From positions 1 through 64,000 of the forward strand of contig CAYZJB010000001.1 in the NCBI GenBank assembly GCA_964478735.1: DNA of 64,000 bases. Direction: 5' to 3'. Position numbers and translations under genes: made by a program. This DNA is from CAYZJB01 sp964478735 (GTDB taxonomy: Bacteria > CLD3 > SB21). Below, one piece after another: positions 62,605 through 64,000 of the stretch. Numbering within the stretch: the stretch's first letter is position 1; the number at the start of each line of letters is the position of its first letter. The notes beneath the pieces were generated by a model, which had not been told where the DNA came from, searched no databases, and saw nothing but the letters and a program-made list of their open reading frames with translations.

Positions 62605-63154
62605 AGGAATGTCCTTTGTCTAAAAACCGCTCGGCCAGAAGCAGGCCGGCCAGTGTTTTCAGGTCGGTGATTTCTCCGGAACGCGCCATGTCCACGGCCG
62701 TGGAAAACGGCAGGCGCAGGATATCGAGAAACTCGTCGTGGTCCCTCCGCTGTTCCGCAGGCGTCAGCTCGTCCGCCAGGTACAGCCACATTTTTTCATC
62801 ACTGTATCCGATGCAGGGATAATATTCGGCAATTTTTTGCAGCCGCCCGGGCCGGTACCCGATCTCTTCGATAAGTTCACGTCGTGCGGCGCTTTCCGTG
62901 GATTCTCCTGCATCCAGTTTTCCTGCCGGCAATTCGATAAAAGCCTGCCCGACGGGATAGCGGAACTGGCGAATCAAGATCGTCGAACGGTCCGGAAAAA
63001 GCGGAACCATGATGACCGCTCCGGGATGTTTGATATATTCACGAACGGCCGTTGCTCCGTTGGGAAGTCGAACTTCGTCGCGCCAGGCCTTGAGCAGATG
63101 GCCGTCGATTAACTGTACGGAAGAGATGGGTGTTTCGATCAAATGTTTGGACAC
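62591..63154 (-). CDS. NUDIX hydrolase, ADP-ribose pyrophosphatase-like
   Basis: A 187-residue NUDIX enzyme with a complete Nudix box at 78-100 (GKLDAGE, then RELIEEIGY: GX5EX7REUXEEXGU). The strand RQFRYPVGQAFIELPAG before it is typical of ADP-ribose/sugar-nucleotide pyrophosphatases. The start is GTG at 63154 (VSKHLIETP), eight bases after the DAHP synthase stop; the longer frame overlaps that gene. It probably hydrolyses ADP-ribose or a related nucleotide. Confidence 0.88.
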   Translation of the reverse strand: MSKHLIETPISSVQLIDGHLLKAWRDEVRLPNGATAVREYIKHPGAVIMVPLFPDRSTILIRQFRYPVGQAFIELPAGKLDAGESTESAARRELIEEIGYRPGRLQKIAEYYPCIGYSDEKMWLYLADELTPAEQRRDHDEFLDILRLPFSTAVDMARSGEITDLKTLAGLLLAERFLDKGHSYAAP

Positions 63155-63162
63155 GACGCCGC

Positions 63163-64000
63163 CTATACGGTTCGTCCGAAAAGGGGAGCCATCTGTCGGA
63201 TATCCTGAACCAGTTTGAAATATTCGTCGGGCAGAATCGCCTGCAAGCCGTCGGACAGCGCGTTTTCCGGAGCATGATGTACTTCGATCATCAGTCCGTC
63301 GGCTCCGGCTGCTAGCGCTGCCTTGGCAACGGGAACGACCAGTGAACGTTTTCCGGTCGCATGGCTGGGGTCCGCGATCACCGGGAGGTGCGATAATTGT
63401 TTGAGCAGTGGAATGGATGCGATGTCCATGGTGTTCCGTGTGTACGTCTCGAACGTTCGAATCCCGCGTTCGCATAAAATGACGCGGTCATTGCCGCTGG
63501 CCAGGACGTATTCCGCACACATCAGATATTCCTCAACGTTGGACATCATTCCGCGTTTGAGCAAAACGGGCTTTCGGGATTTTCCAACCTCCTGGAGCAG
63601 GGCAAAGTTCTGCGAATTACGGGCGCCGACTTGAAGAACGTCGGCGTACCGGGCCACCAGTTCGACCTGATTGGGATTGACCACTTCCGTAACGATGGAG
63701 AGTCCCGTTTTTTCCCGTGCAAGAGCGAGCAATTCAAGGCCTTTTTCACCGAGTCCCTGAAAACTATACGGCGACGTGCGCGGCTTAAACGCTCCACCGC
63801 GTAAAACGGTCGCACCGGCTTCTTTGATGGCAAACGCAATTTCCATCAACTGCGATTCGCTTTCGACGCTGCAGGGACCCGCTATCAGGGTCAGCGCCTT
63901 GGCTCCGACGGGACGTCCGCGGACGTCGATGACCGTATCGGTCGGCTTCCACTCCCGGCTGACCAGTTTATAGGGTTTGCTCGTCGAAATGACTTTTTCG
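63163..64000 (-). CDS. 3-deoxy-7-phosphoheptulonate (DAHP) synthase, partial
   Basis: The C-terminal ~279 residues of a type Ibeta DAHP synthase (first step of aromatic amino acid synthesis). The gene runs past the window end, so its start is missing. The visible start (EKVISTSKPYKLVSREW) belongs to the ferredoxin-like regulatory domain, followed by the barrel: LTLIAGPCSVES, GGAFKPRTSPYSFQGLG, QVGARNSQN, KRGM, CERGIRTFE, DPSHATGKR and GADGLMIEVHHAPENALSDG. The stop precedes the NUDIX GTG by eight bases. Confidence 0.93.
   Translation of the reverse strand, partial: EKVISTSKPYKLVSREWKPTDTVIDVRGRPVGAKALTLIAGPCSVESESQLMEIAFAIKEAGATVLRGGAFKPRTSPYSFQGLGEKGLELLALAREKTGLSIVTEVVNPNQVELVARYADVLQVGARNSQNFALLQEVGKSRKPVLLKRGMMSNVEEYLMCAEYVLASGNDRVILCERGIRTFETYTRNTMDIASIPLLKQLSHLPVIADPSHATGKRSLVVPVAKAALAAGADGLMIEVHHAPENALSDGLQAILPDEYFKLVQDIRQMAPLFGRTV

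Noticed and set aside
1..64000. tRNA or rRNA genes, CRISPR arrays, prophage, replication origin
   Set aside because: I looked in the intergenic stretches and saw no cloverleaf-like segments, no regularly spaced repeats, no phage structural genes and no DnaA-box cluster; covariance searches would be decisive.

Overview
The window looks like a chromosomal segment of a diderm bacterium with moderately high GC, most likely in the Fibrobacterota-Chlorobiota-Bacteroidota (FCB) superphylum or a close relative. The evidence is a DUF4249 lipoprotein next to a TonB receptor with a carboxypeptidase-regulatory-like N-terminus, a BamA/D15-type protein, TamB, a PorV/FadL-like barrel, many secreted peptidases, a lone EutN/CcmL vertex protein and a DUF92 fusion protein. 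This is inferred from gene content; no rRNA or tRNA gene was found to test it.

Layout. 1-766 holds no convincing gene. 767-5243 is a surface module (lipoprotein, DUF4249 lipoprotein, TonB receptor). 5244-6579 (minus) is a ClC channel cut short and abutting a decayed IS256-type transposase fragment. 6708-15524 carries housekeeping and envelope genes: a BatD-like protein, nadK, a CPBP protease (minus), pyrD, tamB and tatD. 15694-20208 is a complete TolC / membrane-fusion protein / MacB-type ABC efflux operon, followed by a cysteine desulfurase, an ankyrin lipoprotein, DinB, a DUF4440-like protein and a frameshifted LysE exporter. 24309-29328 has a secreted Xaa-Pro peptidase, an unusual Omp85-like barrel with a bactofilin-like N-terminal segment, and an M28 peptidase; the last two are each followed by a strong terminator.

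29419-43664 is a long, tightly packed plus-strand run: an orphan OppF-type ATPase, a STAS protein, then (behind a near-consensus promoter) two Roadblock/LC7 proteins, cystathionine beta-synthase, a cystathionine gamma-lyase/synthase, a two-cluster ferredoxin, a fused VTE5-like/VTE6-like prenol-kinase membrane protein, an orphan EutN/CcmL protein, a BamA-like protein, VanZ, FtsY, a GH57 glucanotransferase and a C-terminal processing peptidase. It ends at a terminator, and a degenerate group IIC intron sits directly behind that terminator.

44560-50676 (minus) contains a small membrane protein, rny, zapA, a coiled-coil partner, pheT without pheS, and a HepT/MntA toxin-antitoxin pair. 50889-55067 (plus) contains pepD, a CobB-type sirtuin, tmk and DUF445. 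55100-58931 is a decaying accessory zone: a frameshifted secreted protein, an intact PorV-like barrel, a second intron 5' fragment fused to the C-terminal part of a CHAT protease-like protein, and a many-times frameshifted zinc-finger anti-sigma gene. An intact sigma factor lies upstream of it. 59539-64000 (minus) has two tandem Na+/Ca2+ exchangers, an unknown protein, a NUDIX hydrolase and a partial DAHP synthase that runs off the end of the window.

The observations most worth a second look are the two related group II intron remnants (one making a chimeric ORF), the collapsing sigma/anti-sigma/CHAT module, the STAS-Roadblock-transsulfuration-ferredoxin-prenol kinase-EutN run, and the bactofilin-like/Omp85 hybrid.
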